NCBI RefSeq assembly: GCF_000934745.1 | Contig: NZ_KN882168.1 | Span: 382,888-446,887 of the forward strand | Source of the DNA: Desulfonatronum thioautotrophicum | GTDB lineage: Bacteria > Desulfobacterota > Desulfovibrionia > Desulfovibrionales > Desulfonatronaceae | Length of the DNA stretch: 64,000 nt | Direction: 5' to 3' | Shown: positions 62,642 to 64,000 of the stretch, piece by piece | How the letters are laid out: each line of letters begins with the position of its first letter | How positions within the stretch are numbered: position 1 is the first letter of the stretch | The notes under the pieces: model-generated | Told to the model about the DNA's origin: nothing | The model's database searches: none | Seen by the model: the letters and a program-made list of their open reading frames with translations, nothing else | Translations under genes and position numbers: made by a program

Positions 62642-64000
62642 GTGTCCGCCTCATCCGCTTCTCCAATGACATCAACCGATTTCAAGCGCCTTTTCTTTTT
62701 ATTCCTTGGATTGGCGCTGTTCAGCATCGTCTATTTGTCGCCCCCTTGGCCGGATGCCGTTGATCCCGCCGGACAACACTTCGTACTGACCCGGGAGGGC
62801 AAGGCCGCTTTGGCCTTGTTCCTGCTGGCCGGAACCTGGTGGGTCTTCGAGGTGCTGCCCATCGGCATCACCGGGCTGACCATCGGCGTGGTCCAGGCCC
62901 TGTTCTTCATCCGTCCGGCCCAGGCGGCCTTCAATGACTTCATGGACCCCTCGGTGCTGTTCATCTTCGGCTCCCTGGTCATCGGCATGGTCTTCACCAA
63001 GGTGGGCATCACCAAGCGGCTGGCCTACAAGATGCTGGTCATCGTGGGCGAACGGACCTCCATGATCTACCTGGGCTGCTTCGTGGTCACGGCCCTCTTG
63101 ACCCACTTCATGGCCCACACCGCCGTGGCCGCCACCATGTATCCCCTGCTGCTGTCCATCTACGCCCTGTACGGCGAGGGCGACGCCCCCACCAGGTTCG
63201 GCAAGGGGCTGTTCATGGGCATGGCCTTTGTCGCCGGAGCGGGCAGCATCATCACCCTGCTCGGCGCGGCCCGGGGCATCGTGGCCCTGGGATTCTACAA
63301 GGAGATCACCGGCAACGAGATCACCTTCTTTGAACTCAGCTACTACATGACCCCCATCGGGTGGCTGATGGTCTTCCTGCTCTGGGGCTTCTTCATGGTC
63401 GTCTACAAGCCGGAAAAGGCGGTCATCCCGGGGCTGCGGGACAGAGCCCGCCGGCTGCACGCTGAAATGGGCCCGATCACCCGCAACGAGATCCTGGCCG
63501 GATCCATCATTTTCGGGGTGATCCTGTTCCTGTCCCTGCAGTCGTTCTTCCCCGCCCTGGCGGACCTGAACAAGGCCGCGGTGCTCCTGGTGTCCACCAT
63601 CCTGTTCTTTGTCCTGAAAATCCTGGACCTCCGGGATCTGGAAGACATTCCCTGGAACATCATCCTGCTCTTTGCCGGGGCCATGAGCATGGGCTTCTGC
63701 CTCTGGCAGACCGGGGCCGCGGAATGGCTGGCCATCAACTGGCTGGGCTTTTTCCAGGACGCCCACTGGTTCGTCTTCGTGATGAGCATCGCCTTTTTCG
63801 TGCTGCTGATGACCAACTTCATCATGAACGTGGCGGCCATCGCCATTTCCGTGCCCGTGGCCCTGGTGGTCGCCCCCTACCTGGGCGTGGCCCCGGAAGT
63901 CATCGTCTTCGCCGCCCTGGTCACCGCGGGCATGCCCTTTCTGCTCCTGGTGGGCGCGGCGCCCAACGCCATTGCCTACAACTCCAGGCAGTTTACCAGC
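62642..64000 (+). CDS. SLC13/DASS-family transporter C (runs off the window)
   Basis: GTG start at 62642 after AAGGAGG; 453 codons are visible and the frame is open at the end. A short N-terminus is followed by membrane helices with SLC13 motifs: VFEVLPIGITGLTIGVVQAL, LTHFMAHTAVAATMYPLLLS, GAGSIITLLGAARGIVALGF, and a late LMTNFIMNVAAIAISVPVAL and LLVGAAPNAIAYNSRQFTS. It is clearly a different subgroup from A and B, closer in feel to the REC-SLC13 membrane part. The substrate is unknown. Confidence 0.92.
   Translation, partial: MSASSASPMTSTDFKRLFFLFLGLALFSIVYLSPPWPDAVDPAGQHFVLTREGKAALALFLLAGTWWVFEVLPIGITGLTIGVVQALFFIRPAQAAFNDFMDPSVLFIFGSLVIGMVFTKVGITKRLAYKMLVIVGERTSMIYLGCFVVTALLTHFMAHTAVAATMYPLLLSIYALYGEGDAPTRFGKGLFMGMAFVAGAGSIITLLGAARGIVALGFYKEITGNEITFFELSYYMTPIGWLMVFLLWGFFMVVYKPEKAVIPGLRDRARRLHAEMGPITRNEILAGSIIFGVILFLSLQSFFPALADLNKAAVLLVSTILFFVLKILDLRDLEDIPWNIILLFAGAMSMGFCLWQTGAAEWLAINWLGFFQDAHWFVFVMSIAFFVLLMTNFIMNVAAIAISVPVALVVAPYLGVAPEVIVFAALVTAGMPFLLLVGAAPNAIAYNSRQFTS

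Noticed and set aside
62699-63766. A 355-codon minus-strand open frame
   Set aside because: Antisense to transporter C; extreme Gln/Asp/Gly/His bias.

Overview
The window looks like a chromosomal segment of a Desulfovibrionales-type sulfate-reducing bacterium, possibly Desulfonatronum-like. This rests on gene content (several SLC13/DASS anion transporters, a stand-alone FMN glutamate synthase domain protein, PAS-type sigma-54 activators next to a NifX/NifB-family protein, a very high density of two-component proteins) and on a GC-rich composition. The genus is a guess and no rRNA gene is present to support it.

Layout. 1-7400: a truncated Fic protein, two AAA/DUF4143 ATPases, and a phage-shock module (pspF on the minus strand, pspABC on the plus strand) with a recognisable -24/-12 promoter before pspA. 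7400-12400: a CopG-type antitoxin gene split by a small inverted-repeat element, gnd, a DUF1622 membrane protein, a membrane-anchored rhodanese, a flagellin-like protein, and a second copy of the element carrying a hexamer tandem array. 12359-25300: pgpA, then a long minus-strand series made of a complete tolQ-tolR-tolA-tolB-pal set, a sirtuin, a PHP phosphoesterase, a bifunctional-nuclease-family protein, miaB, an APS-kinase-like P-loop kinase, an APH-fold kinase, a PfkB kinase, cutA, a small cytochrome c and a MarR regulator. 26079-34200: a FadL-type porin, then receiver, CheC-like and two large hybrid histidine kinase genes, then rnk. 34384-37750: glutamate synthase domain protein, a duplicated copy of its 3' end that has captured toxin-antitoxin fragments, an intact VapBC-type pair and a DUF2283 protein.

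37871-64000 is the most unusual part. It is about 26 kb built almost entirely from SLC13 transporters (four, one frameshifted and one fused to an N-terminal receiver domain), three related CBS-pair proteins, single-domain response regulators with no DNA-binding output, histidine kinases with the same HEINNP-type H-box, a degenerate receiver, a PEP-synthase-like protein lacking the PEP-binding barrel, and one sigma-54 activator paired with a NifX-family protein. A consensus -24/-12 promoter lies before one CBS-transporter operon, and a shared 13-mer (ATTTTGAAACAAC) lies upstream of two of them. My inference is a dedicated phosphorelay network that controls anion (perhaps sulfate) uptake, partly at the protein level through receiver domains.

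Between genes there are several repeat families: REP-like hairpins, a perfect-palindrome family, 'gtaggggc' inverted-repeat elements, and short (a)atcg-rich satellites. No tRNA, rRNA, CRISPR array or integrase was seen.
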